From Candidatus Poribacteria bacterium (GTDB lineage Bacteria > Poribacteria > WGA-4E > WGA-3G): a DNA stretch of 64,000 nt. Below, piece after piece: positions 50,733 to 60,826 of the stretch. The stretch's first letter is position 1. Each line of letters begins with the position of its first letter. The stretch spans positions 1 to 64,000 of the forward strand of contig VXMD01000048.1 of NCBI GenBank assembly GCA_009841255.1, written 5' to 3'. The translations under genes and the position numbers were made by a program. The notes beneath the pieces were generated by a model. It worked only from the letters and a program-made list of their open reading frames with translations, was not told the origin of the DNA and made no database searches.

Positions 50733-51659
50733 CTAAATAACAGTTTGTCCTTGAGAGTTTTCTTCCAAAAGGGTAAGCCGCTCGGGCATTGTCTGTCGTT
50801 TACGGCGGTGCAATTGGACGTGCTCCTGATACGTACCTACATCCGCTTCAACACCTGTGTCGCGTTCGAGGAAAAGTGGGAATTCAGACGCAGGCGGTTT
50901 GGCATTGTGATACGCATGGCTGTAACTCCGCATGATGATCCGCTGTTCACGATTCAATGTCTCCAACCATTCGGGTGAAGAGTGGAACCGGTCGGCAGGT
51001 GTGAGCCAAGACGGACAATAAGCCACAAAGATGTTATAGCGCACGACATCGCTCTCGTTCGGTTCCACACGATGCCAGATGCTGGAGTGCATCACCGTCA
51101 TTGTGCCTTTACGAGGGCAAACAACCAGTTCTCCCGGTATACTTTTGTGTGTATCGTAGCCATCCATATATTGATGCCGGTGACTGCCCGGTAACACAAC
51201 AAGGTTCCCCATCTTCTCTCTCGGTAGGTCGGTCAACCAATACCCGATCTTGATTTGCAACGGCAGTTTCGGTGAAAATACACCGTAGGGAAGTGCCCGG
51301 GCGCCGTCTGGATGCCACTGGTTGTATTGTTTACCGCCGGGCGGACGCAGGAAAAATTGGCTCTGATGGAGCTTGAGGAGTTCCCCGAACAGGTCATACG
51401 CATAACCAACGTGCCGTTCGTTATCAATAAGGTTTGTAAACACGGGGTCACGTTCGACAATATTCTCCATGTGGAGATGGCCACCTGGGGTATATTTCGG
51501 ATTAGTGACAGCGACGCGGTCTATCACGTCAACGTAGGTTTGGATGTCCGCGTCAGAGATCGCGTCTTCAATGAAGATAATGCCGTCTTCGTTAAATGTC
51601 TTCCACTGTTCTGCTGTGAATCCGGATGGTGCAACACGATATTTTTGTTTGTTTTCCAT
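50733..51659 (-). CDS. Phytanoyl-CoA-dioxygenase-family oxygenase
   Basis: A 308-residue PhyH-type Fe(II)/2-oxoglutarate oxygenase. The metal site is H116-x-D118 (NQWHPDGARALP) and H196 (SSIWHRVEPNESD), with R207 (VVRYN) a likely 2-oxoglutarate contact. It is only distantly related to the other PhyH protein at 13184, which is 70 residues shorter. The ATG is preceded by AAAGGAGTACTCCA. The C-terminal 80 residues are hydrophilic and may form a lid. Substrate unknown. Confidence 0.88.
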   Translation of the reverse strand: MENKQKYRVAPSGFTAEQWKTFNEDGIIFIEDAISDADIQTYVDVIDRVAVTNPKYTPGGHLHMENIVERDPVFTNLIDNERHVGYAYDLFGELLKLHQSQFFLRPPGGKQYNQWHPDGARALPYGVFSPKLPLQIKIGYWLTDLPREKMGNLVVLPGSHRHQYMDGYDTHKSIPGELVVCPRKGTMTVMHSSIWHRVEPNESDVVRYNIFVAYCPSWLTPADRFHSSPEWLETLNREQRIIMRSYSHAYHNAKPPASEFPLFLERDTGVEADVGTYQEHVQLHRRKRQTMPERLTLLEENSQGQTVI

Positions 51660-51998
51660 TGGAGTACTCCTTTCATTTGATTTTGCAGCAAATCCTGTGC
51701 CAGTTAGGGCAATACTGCCCAGATTAGATGCTTTGTGCTATGTTCAGAAGGAACTGCACAGAATCGGGCAGATTTTATTTCAGATAGCCCGAAATGAGAC
51801 AGATGCAATCAACCTTTGTGACTTCTGGCTGAACGCTTTAAAATCAATGCCTGTTCAAATTAAGAATATCATATTTTTCCAAAACCGTCAACGGTAATAA
51901 CAAAATACCCCAAACCCAAAATATTATCATTAGATTTGGGGCAACAGGATTTCTATAGTTTAGGTGGCAGAACTCTAAGTGTTACTTCTTCAACCTAT
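51660..51998. other. 339-bp gap with a terminator-like hairpin
   Basis: No gene longer than 60 codons has coding character here. It holds the ribosome site of the PhyH gene at the left, and a CCCCAAA/TTTGGGG hairpin (51908-51941) near the right, described separately. The rest is featureless. Confidence 0.4.
51908..51941 (-). terminator. Hairpin terminator after the 153-residue protein gene
   Basis: Stem CCCCAAA (51908-51914) with TTTGGGG (51935-51941). On the minus strand the stem is followed by the T-rich stretch TATTTTGTTATT. It lies 58 bases past the stop codon at 51999. A nearly identical hairpin with similar flanks is at 55405-55441, also downstream of a minus-strand gene. Confidence 0.6.
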
Positions 51999-52460
51999 CT
52001 AAAATTCAAGCTCAACGCCTATCATGAAACCGTTTTCATCAACGATGAGATTTGAGAGACCCATTTCGTTCGTTAAGTCAACCTGGGCTCGCATGAACGC
52101 TTCAGACATATCTCCGTGTGCAAATTCACCTATGTGAGTGGGGTTTTCTCGATGCGATTCAACGTGCTCAGGACGGAGCATTGATACGTTTAATCCGAGA
52201 TTTACGAATAGTTCAACAACATCATTGAACGTCGGAGCAGCGCCCTGTACGCGAAATTCTACATCGTCTACGATTACTTCTGGAAGTTCGGCTATCTCCG
52301 CCAATCTTGCTTTGAGATTTAATCCTAGCTGCCGTGTACGCGCCAAGTCCATTTCATCTTGCCGGGTTAGAGGACGTTTCCGAATTCTTTCAAGCAGGGC
52401 TTCATTAAGCGCAGCGATTCTATTTTTCTTTCGCTTTCTCGACTTTTTTCCTCTTTTCAT
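51999..52460 (-). CDS. Small basic-N-terminal protein of unknown function
   Basis: A 153-residue protein. The first 14 residues are nearly all Lys and Arg (MKRGKKSRKRKKNR), followed by a helical region with RQDEMDLARTRQLGLNLKAR. The C-terminal half is mixed alpha/beta and acidic (VIVDDVEFRVQG, NENGF-like turns). I do not recognise a family. The basic start suggests nucleic-acid or membrane contact, but this is a guess. It has its own downstream hairpin terminator. Confidence 0.5.
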   Translation of the reverse strand: MKRGKKSRKRKKNRIAALNEALLERIRKRPLTRQDEMDLARTRQLGLNLKARLAEIAELPEVIVDDVEFRVQGAAPTFNDVVELFVNLGLNVSMLRPEHVESHRENPTHIGEFAHGDMSEAFMRAQVDLTNEMGLSNLIVDENGFMIGVELEF

Positions 52461-52568
52461 AAGACCTCCATGTCTCGTATCAAGAATGGATGCGGTTAGG
52501 AAATCAATTCTAAGAGTTCGGTATATTTATTATAAAAATCGCTCTCGCTATAAATTATCAGATATAGA

Positions 52569-55247
52569 TTACTTCAGGATAACCATTTTGCGTATGGGAG
52601 AAATTTCGCCTGTTTTTAGTTGATAAAAATAAACGCCACTCGCAATCCGTTCCCCGAAACCGTTGCGACCATCCCAATACGCCGCGCTGCTTCTGTCGGT
52701 GTAATAGCCTGCTGACTGATGTCCAAGCCCAAGTGTCCGCACGACAGTACCTCTCGTATCGTAAATCGTAATCTGGACATCACTGGCATCTGCCAATTGG
52801 TAGGGTATCCATGTCTCTGGGTTAAATGGATTAGGAAAGTTCGGGTAAAGTTGTGTATTATCAGGCAGTGAAGCGATTATAGGTGCGGCAGGAGCACCTT
52901 CTTCTACCTCAAAGCGAACAATTTCCGTGAAGTCTGCGCGAAGAGTATTCCCGGCTTTATCAAATACAGTCATCTCAGCGAGTCCCCATATACCTGGAGC
53001 ACTACCCACAGGTAAAACTATTCTCTGGTGATATTCCTTGAAAAGAGCAGGGTTACCGGTAAAGTATAGCCCACCGTATCCGTCCGGATAGTGATAAAAA
53101 TGGTGCATAACTCCCTGTGGATCCCTTAAATTCATACTGCTTATTTCATAACCGCTTATATTATCTTTGATCCTAAAGGAAATATTAACTATTGTTTCGC
53201 CGTTGGGAGCTTCTGGTATGGTAGGTTCGGCTTTAATAGTAATACGATTAACATCTAAAACGGGCGGTTCAAGGTCTGGCGTCTCTGTTTTTATTTCAAT
53301 AGTTTTTGGAGGTTCGTCTGTGGTGTCATCTGTGAAATAAACACTTGATTCATTCAAGGCAGTATCTGACATACGAATATGGTTAAGATGATAAGTCCCA
53401 CTTGGCATATATTCAGGAAATTCAAACTTTACAACGGCTCTATCTGATTCGGAATTATAGCCTCCATATTGATATTGTCTATATATTGAATGAGTTTCTC
53501 GCAAATTGTCATTCAGAGCCGCAGCAACAAATTCTATGCCTGATTTTTCTATCACTTTCCAACTTGCAGTAACAATTTGATAAGGTCTTCCCTCTGTAGT
53601 CGTTGCTGTTGACAAAGAGAGTTGCATTGAGTTTTTTACATACTCCGGAGGCTCACAGTCAGCAAGCGGATTGTCAATATAGAGTTTCCACCCAAAATCG
53701 GTTTGTCCACCGTGTCGTTCATTACCATTAGCATCCCAGATTTGAATTGCGTCAGGACCCCAGTAGCCATTCGCGGCGTACTTTGATAACGTCGCCTGTC
53801 CACGTAAAATGTGTCCAGAAGCTACGTGCATTCCATTGGTATCAACCGGAGACATCCACGCAAGGTCAAAAAAAGTGCCTTTTTCACTGAAAACTCTGAT
53901 GTATGCAGATTGTGCGGCATCCAGGGCACTCTCTCCCTGAATCTCAATCTCTACTGTTATCTGTTTGTCTTCTTCGGGTTCACCTTCAACCTGTATATCT
54001 ATCCGAATTATTCGTCCCGGATAGACATAATCTGGATACAGGTTGTAGACCTCGAAGGTTAAATCCTCACGAATCTTGGAGATATACCGAGTGCCGTGCA
54101 TAATCCTATTTTGAATGAACTCGTATTTGGCAGGTGAGCGAGAGCGTAACTTGTCGGGATTCACGATGTAGTAACTGATACTTTCCGCCATATCCTCATT
54201 TGGATTTACGCCGTGTGCATAAGCGGAGACAAACTCTACTTGCTTTGTTGTTGACCAGCCATCTTTATCGTTGGGATTTTCAAACCAACCGCCAAGTTCA
54301 ATCCAATCCTGTTTGAGTTGTTCGTTAAAGAGATGTGCCCACAAAAAATGTGCCTTTTCATGGAGAATCAAACGGTGAATATAGTCGGTTCCCTGCCCCT
54401 TAAAAGCAGATTCCATAAATTCAATGTAACCGGCACTTGGCCACGCAACCGCAGGGGCAGTTGGATAAAGTGGATGTGGGGTTCCATCCAAACGTCGAAC
54501 CAAATAGTTGAGGCCTGGCGTTTTAAGCATACCTTGTGGAAATTCTTCAAGCATAGAGACCAGTGCTATCAATTCTTCGTTTTTAAATTCAGAGAAACGT
54601 CCAGCGTGTTCACCCGTTGTATGCCGTGTGAGTTCGCTATAATCTGGGATATTGATGCTGACGGCGTAGCGTTCTTGCAATATCCACTCAAGTGCGTATC
54701 TGTCCGAACCACTGTCGGTTACGAACCGAACCACGGCGTGATGGAGCCGTTTAGAGAAATACCGACCCCGAACGCCTTCAATTTCCGCTAACAGCGGTGT
54801 AGCATGCACAAACGCTTCTTCAGCAATGGTGGCTGTCCGCTGACCGTCTCGGTATTCCACCGATATGTCATCTTGAATATGACGGGTGCTTAGCCTCCAA
54901 ATAGAGGATGGGACTCCGGGACTTTCCGCGTAAGGGTTGTTCGTTTCTTGTGGTATGGACTCAAAAGTTCGGAGCAACCTGTAAGCATGTCCGGGGCTCC
55001 ATTCAGGTCCCAGGTACACAGAATACTTTCGCATCAACGCTAAAGATGCGCTGTGTGAGGCAATTTCTATCGGTTCATCTAACAGCGTCACTTGCACAGG
55101 TTCAACGATGGTCGCACTTTCACTGCCTTCTGGGGTTTCATCTATTTCCCAGTGGTAGGTAAAAGGCGCACCTTGGATGTCGGGATTACAAATCCCTCCT
55201 ACAAGAAAGATCGCTAAGATTATGGTGAATTTGGCGGTTTTCATCAT
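52569..55247 (-). CDS. Large secreted HExxH protein with an FlgD-like C-terminal domain
   Basis: An 892-residue exported protein. The signal sequence covers residues 1-27. A zinc-protease motif HEKAHFLWAH (H296, E297, H300) is followed by NEDMAES (E351, E355) as the likely third ligand. Residues 400-740 contain beta-sandwich, cadherin- or Ig-like modules (VNISFRIKDNISGYEISSMN). The last 95 residues match the FlgD Ig-like or sorting-type domain: LYPNFPNPFNPETWIPYQL, VQITIYDTRG, GVYFYQLKTG, ending KMVILK. It may be a cell-surface or released metallopeptidase; activity is unproven. Confidence 0.8.
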   Translation of the reverse strand: MMKTAKFTIILAIFLVGGICNPDIQGAPFTYHWEIDETPEGSESATIVEPVQVTLLDEPIEIASHSASLALMRKYSVYLGPEWSPGHAYRLLRTFESIPQETNNPYAESPGVPSSIWRLSTRHIQDDISVEYRDGQRTATIAEEAFVHATPLLAEIEGVRGRYFSKRLHHAVVRFVTDSGSDRYALEWILQERYAVSINIPDYSELTRHTTGEHAGRFSEFKNEELIALVSMLEEFPQGMLKTPGLNYLVRRLDGTPHPLYPTAPAVAWPSAGYIEFMESAFKGQGTDYIHRLILHEKAHFLWAHLFNEQLKQDWIELGGWFENPNDKDGWSTTKQVEFVSAYAHGVNPNEDMAESISYYIVNPDKLRSRSPAKYEFIQNRIMHGTRYISKIREDLTFEVYNLYPDYVYPGRIIRIDIQVEGEPEEDKQITVEIEIQGESALDAAQSAYIRVFSEKGTFFDLAWMSPVDTNGMHVASGHILRGQATLSKYAANGYWGPDAIQIWDANGNERHGGQTDFGWKLYIDNPLADCEPPEYVKNSMQLSLSTATTTEGRPYQIVTASWKVIEKSGIEFVAAALNDNLRETHSIYRQYQYGGYNSESDRAVVKFEFPEYMPSGTYHLNHIRMSDTALNESSVYFTDDTTDEPPKTIEIKTETPDLEPPVLDVNRITIKAEPTIPEAPNGETIVNISFRIKDNISGYEISSMNLRDPQGVMHHFYHYPDGYGGLYFTGNPALFKEYHQRIVLPVGSAPGIWGLAEMTVFDKAGNTLRADFTEIVRFEVEEGAPAAPIIASLPDNTQLYPNFPNPFNPETWIPYQLADASDVQITIYDTRGTVVRTLGLGHQSAGYYTDRSSAAYWDGRNGFGERIASGVYFYQLKTGEISPIRKMVILK

Positions 55248-55551
55248 TTTTTCAAGAGCAGGATGGATTTGTGTAAGCGACGACTGCCTTCAATAACAGA
55301 TTGCATCAGTGGTTTTTCTTGAATGAGGTGTTGGCTTTAAGGATATCACATTGCATCAAAAGAATCAATATTTCTTATTTTTTTGTTGGAATAATTAATA
55401 AAATGCCCCAAACCCTAAAGTATAACCATTGAGTTTGGGGCAACAGAATTCCAAATTCCAATTCATGATGATGGGCGGTCTTTTGCCCGAAGTAGCGATA
55501 GGATAGAGTTGGGTTTCACTTTTCGTTCAACCCAACCTACGTCAACGTTTA
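55248..55551. other. 304-bp gap with a terminator-like hairpin
   Basis: Holds no gene with coding character. The hairpin at 55405-55441 ends the desaturase transcript. Toward 55260 lies the promoter region of the large secreted protein, where only AT-rich sequence and no clear boxes are seen. Confidence 0.4.
55405..55441 (-). terminator. Hairpin terminator after the desaturase gene
   Basis: Stem GCCCCAAA (55405-55412) with TTTGGGGC (55434-55441). Toward lower coordinates the minus strand continues ATTTTATTAATTATT, T-rich. It shares its stem and flanks (AAAATGCCCCAAACCC, GGGGCAACAGAATT) with the hairpin at 51908. Confidence 0.65.
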
Positions 55552-56736
55552 CTACACTGCCACCCCTGTTTCGTAAGCATCGTTCTGGACTAACCATACC
55601 GAAACTGCGTGAACGAGAATCTGATTTGCTCGTTCAACGATCGGATTTAGCGATGGGATGTGGGAAAACATATTTTGTGCTCGATGTTTCAGGTTTGCAA
55701 TTGGTGGCAACTCAAGAATTTTCATCTCTTTGAGGAATGCTTCAACCTCTGATTGACTGATGTGAGCCCGTTTACGAAGTTCTTCTAACTTTGGCGTATG
55801 TGCCCACGCTTTCAAGACCGTTTTACCGATGTGTTCAATCGAAAAACTCGCAGCGAGTTGTTGGGCAGCATTTTCGATGGTTGTTAGAGAGAGTCTACGT
55901 TTACCTTCAACGACATGTGCTGGTGGCAACCGTAGATCCCATACGATTTTAAAGAAGGACAAGGTTTTCAGAATATAGTACGTGACATCAATTTGCCACC
56001 AATGAAATCCTTGAGGTGCAGCACTCGGGAAGTGGTGATGATTGTTATGCCATCCCTCCCCCAACGTGATAATAGCGAGAAATAGGTTGTTGCGTGAATG
56101 GTCCCCCGTGACATACGGCTGTTTACCGATCACGTGTGCAAGCGAATTAATCGTAAATGTCCCGTGAAAAAGGATCACCGTGCTCACGAAGAATCCTACG
56201 ACGAGTCCTGACCAACCCGCAATCGCCCAAACCAGAACACCTAATAGGAAGGGGGGCAATCTATCCCATTTATTGAGCCAAACCAGTTCTGGATATTTCT
56301 GGAAATCCTTAATTATACTGTAATCTGCGGTCTGCCCGCGTTTCGAGAAAATCCACAGCACGTGAGAATACAAGAGTCCGTGTTGTATTGGGGAATGTAT
56401 ATCTTGCTCTGTATCGGAGTACTTATGGTGTTCGCGATGCTTCGCTGCCCACCAAAGCGCGCCGCGTTGTGCTGAACTTTGACCGAGAAATGCGAGAAAA
56501 AATTGGAATCCGCGGCTCGTTTTGAAGGAGCGATGCGAAAAATAACGATGATATCCAGCCGTGATACCGAACATGCGGATAACGTACAAAGCACCACATA
56601 TAATCCAGTCGGTAGGTTGAACGTCCACCCAGAAAATTGCCAGACAGGCAAGGTGAACCATTATGAAAGGCAGGACGCGTGGGTGAATAATGTCCTCCGC
56701 ATGGGAAGGACCTGTAGGGCATGGTTCAGTTGACAA
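55552..56736 (-). CDS. Acyl-lipid / acyl-CoA delta-9 fatty-acid desaturase
   Basis: A 394-residue membrane desaturase with the three histidine boxes of the stearoyl-CoA type: HRYFSH, KHREHHKYSD and GEGWHNNHHHFP. These bind the di-iron centre that introduces the cis double bond. Four helices bracket the boxes. The start is a TTG at 56736 with TAAGGAGAAC upstream. The 100 residues after the last box form a charged helical tail, longer than in minimal bacterial enzymes. It follows the PEPCK gene on the same strand, across a strong hairpin. Confidence 0.93.
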   Translation of the reverse strand: MSTEPCPTGPSHAEDIIHPRVLPFIMVHLACLAIFWVDVQPTDWIICGALYVIRMFGITAGYHRYFSHRSFKTSRGFQFFLAFLGQSSAQRGALWWAAKHREHHKYSDTEQDIHSPIQHGLLYSHVLWIFSKRGQTADYSIIKDFQKYPELVWLNKWDRLPPFLLGVLVWAIAGWSGLVVGFFVSTVILFHGTFTINSLAHVIGKQPYVTGDHSRNNLFLAIITLGEGWHNNHHHFPSAAPQGFHWWQIDVTYYILKTLSFFKIVWDLRLPPAHVVEGKRRLSLTTIENAAQQLAASFSIEHIGKTVLKAWAHTPKLEELRKRAHISQSEVEAFLKEMKILELPPIANLKHRAQNMFSHIPSLNPIVERANQILVHAVSVWLVQNDAYETGVAV

Positions 56737-56767
56737 TATAGTTCTCCTTATCGCTGTAGCAGACAGA

Positions 56768-56795
56768 ATAGGGGAGGCACAGCGGCCTCCCCTAT
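56768..56795 (-). terminator. Strong hairpin between PEPCK and desaturase genes
   Basis: Perfect 11-bp stem ATAGGGGAGGC (56768-56778) and GCCTCCCCTAT (56785-56795) with a 6-base loop. It lies 18 bases past the PEPCK stop. No T-run follows, so it may stabilise the mRNA end or terminate only weakly before the desaturase gene. Confidence 0.6.
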
Positions 56796-56813
56796 AACAC
56801 TTATTCCACTATA

Positions 56814-58607
56814 CTATTGCTTTTCACGCAGACGCGCTTCTAACGCTGCCAATTCGTCGGATAACGCTTCGGGCAGTGTTTCCTCAAAGCGTGCGTAATG
56901 TTCTCGAATAGATTCAATTTCGTTGAGCCATTCTTCGACTTCGACGTTCAGGAGTTCTTCCATCTGCGCGTCTGTTACGTCCAAGCCGCTGGTATCGATG
57001 GCATCGGTTGCCGGTAGATAACCGATCGGTGTTTCAACTGCTTCGCCTTTGCCTAAGACACGTTCCACAATCCATTTGAGGACACGACTATTTTCGCCGA
57101 ATCCGGGCCAGAGCCATCCGCCATCGGCGTCTTTACGAAACCAATTGACATAGAAAATCTTTGGCAATTTGCTGGCGTCGGTGTTTTTACCCATCTCCAA
57201 CCAGTGTGCGAAGTAGTCGCCCATGTTGTAGCCGCAGAACGGAAGCATCGCCATCGGATCGCGTCGGAGTTCACCAACTGTGCCGGCGGCAGCTGCTGTG
57301 CGTTCAGAGGAAGCGATGGAGCCGATGAAAGTGCCGTGTTGCCAGTCAAACGCTTCAAATGCGAGCGGAACGGTCGTGGCACGTCGGCCACCGAAGAGGA
57401 TCGCGGAGATTGGGACGCCATTCGGGTTTTCCCAATTCGGATCGATGATCGGACATTGTGCCGCGGGGGTTGTATAACGTGAATTTGGATGTGCGGCTGT
57501 CTTTTCAGCACCGGGATGCCACTCTTCACCGAGCCAACTTGTGAGTGTTTCAGGAGCTTCTTCACTCATCTCTTCCCACCAGACATCTCCATCTTCTGTG
57601 AGGGCGGCGTTTGTGAAAATAGAATTGGACGCCAGCGTATGCATCGCATTTGGGTTGGTGTCCATTGATGTGCCAGGGGCAACACCGAAGAAACCTGCTT
57701 CAGGATTGATGGCGTAGAGTCTTCCATCTTCACCGAATTTCATCCATGCGATGTCATCGCCGATGGTCTCCGCTTTCCAGCCGGGGATGGTTGGCGTGAG
57801 CATTGCAAGGTTCGTCTTACCACAGGCACTTGGAAACGCTGCAGCGATGTAGGTCTTCTCACCTTCCGGACTCGTTAATCCCAAAATGAGCATGTGTTCT
57901 GCCATCCATCCATCGTTTTTCGCCATGATGGAGGCGATACGGAGGGCATAGCATTTTTTACCGAGCAGCGCGTTCCCACCATAGCCACTACCGTAGGACC
58001 AGATAGAACGCTCTTCGGGAAAATGTACGATGTATTTGTTATCCGCATCGCAGGGCCAGACAACATCCGCTTGTCCGGGTTCAAGAGGCATACCGACGGA
58101 GTGTAGACACGGTACAAAGTCGCCGTCTTCGCCTAAAATATCTAACACGGCACTGCCCATACGCGTCATAATCCGCATGTTGACAACCACGTAAGGTGAA
58201 TCGCTGATTTCAACGCCGATGTGTGAAATAGGTGAACCGAGCGGTCCCATACTGAACGGCACAACATACATTGTCCTGCCTTTCATGCACCCCTTGAAAA
58301 GTCCTTTGAGGGTATCTTTCATCTCGACTGGGTCGTGCCAGTTGTTCGTGGGTCCTGCTTCGAGCGGCGTTTTCGCGCAAATGAACGTTCGATCTTCAAC
58401 ACGTGCGACGTCGGCAGGGTCGGAACGCGCCAGGTAACTCCCTGGACGTTTTTCGGGATCCAAGCGAACAAATGTCCCATTCTGGACTAATTCTTCGCAC
58501 AGTCGATCGTTTTCTTCCTGAGAACCATTACACCAGTAGATAGAATCAGGTTGGCAAAGCGCGGCGGCTTCTTCGACCCAATTCTGTAATTTCTTGTTTT
58601 TGGTCAT
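56814..58607 (-). CDS. pckG: Phosphoenolpyruvate carboxykinase (GTP)
   Basis: A 597-residue GTP-type PEPCK that converts oxaloacetate and GTP to phosphoenolpyruvate, the entry to gluconeogenesis. It has the P-loop FPSACGKTN, the GDDIAWM metal motif, the oxaloacetate-site segment [15 protein letters not shown] and [21 protein letters not shown]. The length and order match the GTP family, not the ATP family. The ATG follows TGGAGGTTTAA. A sigma70 promoter lies upstream. Confidence 0.97.
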   Translation of the reverse strand: MTKNKKLQNWVEEAAALCQPDSIYWCNGSQEENDRLCEELVQNGTFVRLDPEKRPGSYLARSDPADVARVEDRTFICAKTPLEAGPTNNWHDPVEMKDTLKGLFKGCMKGRTMYVVPFSMGPLGSPISHIGVEISDSPYVVVNMRIMTRMGSAVLDILGEDGDFVPCLHSVGMPLEPGQADVVWPCDADNKYIVHFPEERSIWSYGSGYGGNALLGKKCYALRIASIMAKNDGWMAEHMLILGLTSPEGEKTYIAAAFPSACGKTNLAMLTPTIPGWKAETIGDDIAWMKFGEDGRLYAINPEAGFFGVAPGTSMDTNPNAMHTLASNSIFTNAALTEDGDVWWEEMSEEAPETLTSWLGEEWHPGAEKTAAHPNSRYTTPAAQCPIIDPNWENPNGVPISAILFGGRRATTVPLAFEAFDWQHGTFIGSIASSERTAAAAGTVGELRRDPMAMLPFCGYNMGDYFAHWLEMGKNTDASKLPKIFYVNWFRKDADGGWLWPGFGENSRVLKWIVERVLGKGEAVETPIGYLPATDAIDTSGLDVTDAQMEELLNVEVEEWLNEIESIREHYARFEETLPEALSDELAALEARLREKQ

Positions 58608-58653
58608 TTAAACCTCCAGTTATTGAATATACTTGTTATGACTTTCATCTATA

Positions 58654-58682
58654 ATTTTATAACATATTTTCGCACTTGGCAA
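58654..58682 (-). promoter_or_regulatory. Sigma70 promoter of pckG
   Basis: On the minus strand TTGCCA (58682-58677), 17-base spacer, TAAAAT (58659-58654). The pckG ATG is 47 bases downstream. Confidence 0.6.
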
Positions 58683-58697
58683 ATTAAAAGGTAGACG

Positions 58698-60635
58698 CTA
58701 AAACGCCGCGCCGAGGTTAACGTGGATTTTCCCCCGGAATAGGGAATCTCCTGCCGCGAGTCCATAATTGATCCGTAAGATACCAGCCCTTGATTCAAGG
58801 CGCGCTCCAAACCCGTAACCAACTCGGAGTGTATCAAAGACAGATGGGGTTTCAATCAAGGTTACAGCACCGAGATCGGTGAAAACGAAAATTTGCGAGT
58901 CGGGTCCGACAAGAAATCGATATTCAAGGTTGGCATACACACGGCGCGGTCCAGAGAACCAATCTTCATCATACCCGCGTAAACTGGTCGCACCCCCGAG
59001 GTAAAAGAGTTCAGTCGGAGGAATGTTAACACCCCATGCAGCGGCACCGTGGAGCTCAACGGCGACAGTCTGTTTTCGCCATGTTGGGAAGTATTGTTGT
59101 AGCGAAAGCCACGCTTTTCGGAGACGGAAATCGCTCCGTGACACTTCAAAGGCGATACTATCACGCCGTCCGCGTGTCGGATTCAGAAAATAGTCACGGG
59201 TATCCCGTGTCAACCGGAATGTCACACTATATTTCGTACCGATGTACGGCGTAGGCTCGATGGGCGACATAGTGCCTAGATCGGAGAAGTTCGGCGTTTG
59301 GAAATCAAGCGTGGGAGTCGCTGCTGAAGGGAAACCCACATTTGGCACGTTAATCCGTTTATAGCCCAACGTCATAATCCCTTCAAAGACACGTCCGAAG
59401 TTGGTTGTCGCACTTATGTTACCTGACTGCTCTTCGGAAACGGTTTCTGAGGTGTTATCAGAAAAGTCTTGGAGTTGTCCCCTATTGGGATTGCGTTGTT
59501 GGAGTTGCCCGTATTCTATGCCGAGGGTTAGCGGTTTGCCAAATATCCACGGCTCCGCGTAGCCGAATCGTAAAATCTTCAGCAGACCGGACTTCCAATA
59601 GAAGTTAACCTGTCTGCCCGTTCCTAAGAGGTTGGTTTCTCGGGCTTCAAACACGCCAGTGAGTTGTGGTGCTGCATCAGCGTCTGAATCCGGTGGTGCA
59701 TATCCAACGACGCCGCTCAGTTGCCCTGTTCGTGCTTCGGTGACTCGCGCGTGGAAATTGATCTTATCTTCTGTTTCGCCTACTTCCAACACATTTGGAT
59801 TCACTTGATAGAAATACCCCAAATTTCGCAGGCGGCGGTAGCTGGTGTCGATGTCCCACTGTTTGAAGTTATCGTTCGGTTTTACGTGAATTTCCCGGAG
59901 GACTACCTGAGTTTTCGTTTTTTTGAGTCCGCTGACTTTCACTTCACCAATCCTGACCTGCGCCCCTTCCCGAATATTCAACTCGAAATTGATGGTACCT
60001 GCTTCTGGCAGAAGTTGGATATTCTTAGGCGCAATCTCGACTTTGGGATATCCGTGTTCACTGTACAAAGTTTGGAGGCGTTCAATCCCCCGTTCCAGCA
60101 CGACTTGCGTAAAAAGCTTGCCCTTTTTTAAACCGAGTTGATCCCGAATTTCGGCTTCCGAAAAGCGTTGATTTCCCGAGAATGTTAACGTCCCAGTGCG
60201 GAGTGGTTTGCCTTCAACGATTTCTACCCTGATAGACACAGGAGGCTCGCTGTTGATCTGTCCAGCTCCAGAAATTATTGTGATGTGCGGCGATGTTTCT
60301 GCGAATATAAAACCTTCGTCCCGATAACCTGCTACGATGCGTTCAAACCCTTCTATAATTTCTTCACGGGAATAGAGTTTGTCTTTTTTCCACCCGAATA
60401 GGGTGATCAGTTCTTTCTCATTTAAATGTGCATTCCCATTAAAACGGGGTCGATGGATACGGTAGCGCGGTTGTGTCGTCTCCTCTGAGTCGTCGTCTTG
60501 TATTATTGCATTTTCCAGGGGGGCGTTCTGTTCAGGGTTATCTGCGCCATACAACAGTATTTGCGGATGACTTGCCAGACAAAAGAGTACACCACTGAAA
60601 ATCAGTAGGAACTGTGGCAGTTGGGATCTATACAT
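58698..60635 (-). CDS. BamA/TamA-like Omp85 outer-membrane protein
   Basis: A 645-residue Omp85 protein. After the signal (residues 1-29) come POTRA domains with repeated sense, for example GTLTFSGNQRFSEAEIRDQL and VRIGEVKVSGLKKTKTQVVL. The C-terminal 300 residues form a 16-strand barrel with the lid-loop region FYLGGATSLRGYDED (RGY of the family VRGF/Y motif) and end LGAAF. It folds or inserts outer-membrane proteins. Only three to four POTRA domains are visible, fewer than the five of BamA, so TamA-like is possible. Confidence 0.92.
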   Translation of the reverse strand: MYRSQLPQFLLIFSGVLFCLASHPQILLYGADNPEQNAPLENAIIQDDDSEETTQPRYRIHRPRFNGNAHLNEKELITLFGWKKDKLYSREEIIEGFERIVAGYRDEGFIFAETSPHITIISGAGQINSEPPVSIRVEIVEGKPLRTGTLTFSGNQRFSEAEIRDQLGLKKGKLFTQVVLERGIERLQTLYSEHGYPKVEIAPKNIQLLPEAGTINFELNIREGAQVRIGEVKVSGLKKTKTQVVLREIHVKPNDNFKQWDIDTSYRRLRNLGYFYQVNPNVLEVGETEDKINFHARVTEARTGQLSGVVGYAPPDSDADAAPQLTGVFEARETNLLGTGRQVNFYWKSGLLKILRFGYAEPWIFGKPLTLGIEYGQLQQRNPNRGQLQDFSDNTSETVSEEQSGNISATTNFGRVFEGIMTLGYKRINVPNVGFPSAATPTLDFQTPNFSDLGTMSPIEPTPYIGTKYSVTFRLTRDTRDYFLNPTRGRRDSIAFEVSRSDFRLRKAWLSLQQYFPTWRKQTVAVELHGAAAWGVNIPPTELFYLGGATSLRGYDEDWFSGPRRVYANLEYRFLVGPDSQIFVFTDLGAVTLIETPSVFDTLRVGYGFGARLESRAGILRINYGLAAGDSLFRGKIHVNLGAAF

Positions 60636-60797
60636 CTATTCTCTCCATTGGGTCAGCACCTATGCCTTCGGAAATAATTTTAACATACACGCTACGCTGA
60701 TGGCAAATCGGTGTTTCAATAGAGGTGGTTTCCTGATTATAAACTTATGAGAAATCAATCGTCAGTTAAAGTGATATCTGGGTGAACAAGAAAAAAT

Positions 60798-60826
60798 TTG
60801 ATAAAAATTTGAAATTGTGGTATCAT
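60798..60826 (+). promoter_or_regulatory. Sigma70 promoter of the radical SAM gene
   Basis: TTGATA (60798-60803), 17-base spacer, TATCAT (60821-60826), 93 bases before the ATG. The leader has a GGGC/GCCC pairing near the ribosome site AAGGAG but no cobalamin-riboswitch features. Confidence 0.6.

Noticed and set aside
52138-52623. 161-codon plus-strand frame
   Set aside because: It is antisense to the 153-residue protein and runs into the end of the large secreted protein; the composition (Ser, Arg, Thr rich) is typical of shadow frames. The minus frame has the better start and a terminator.
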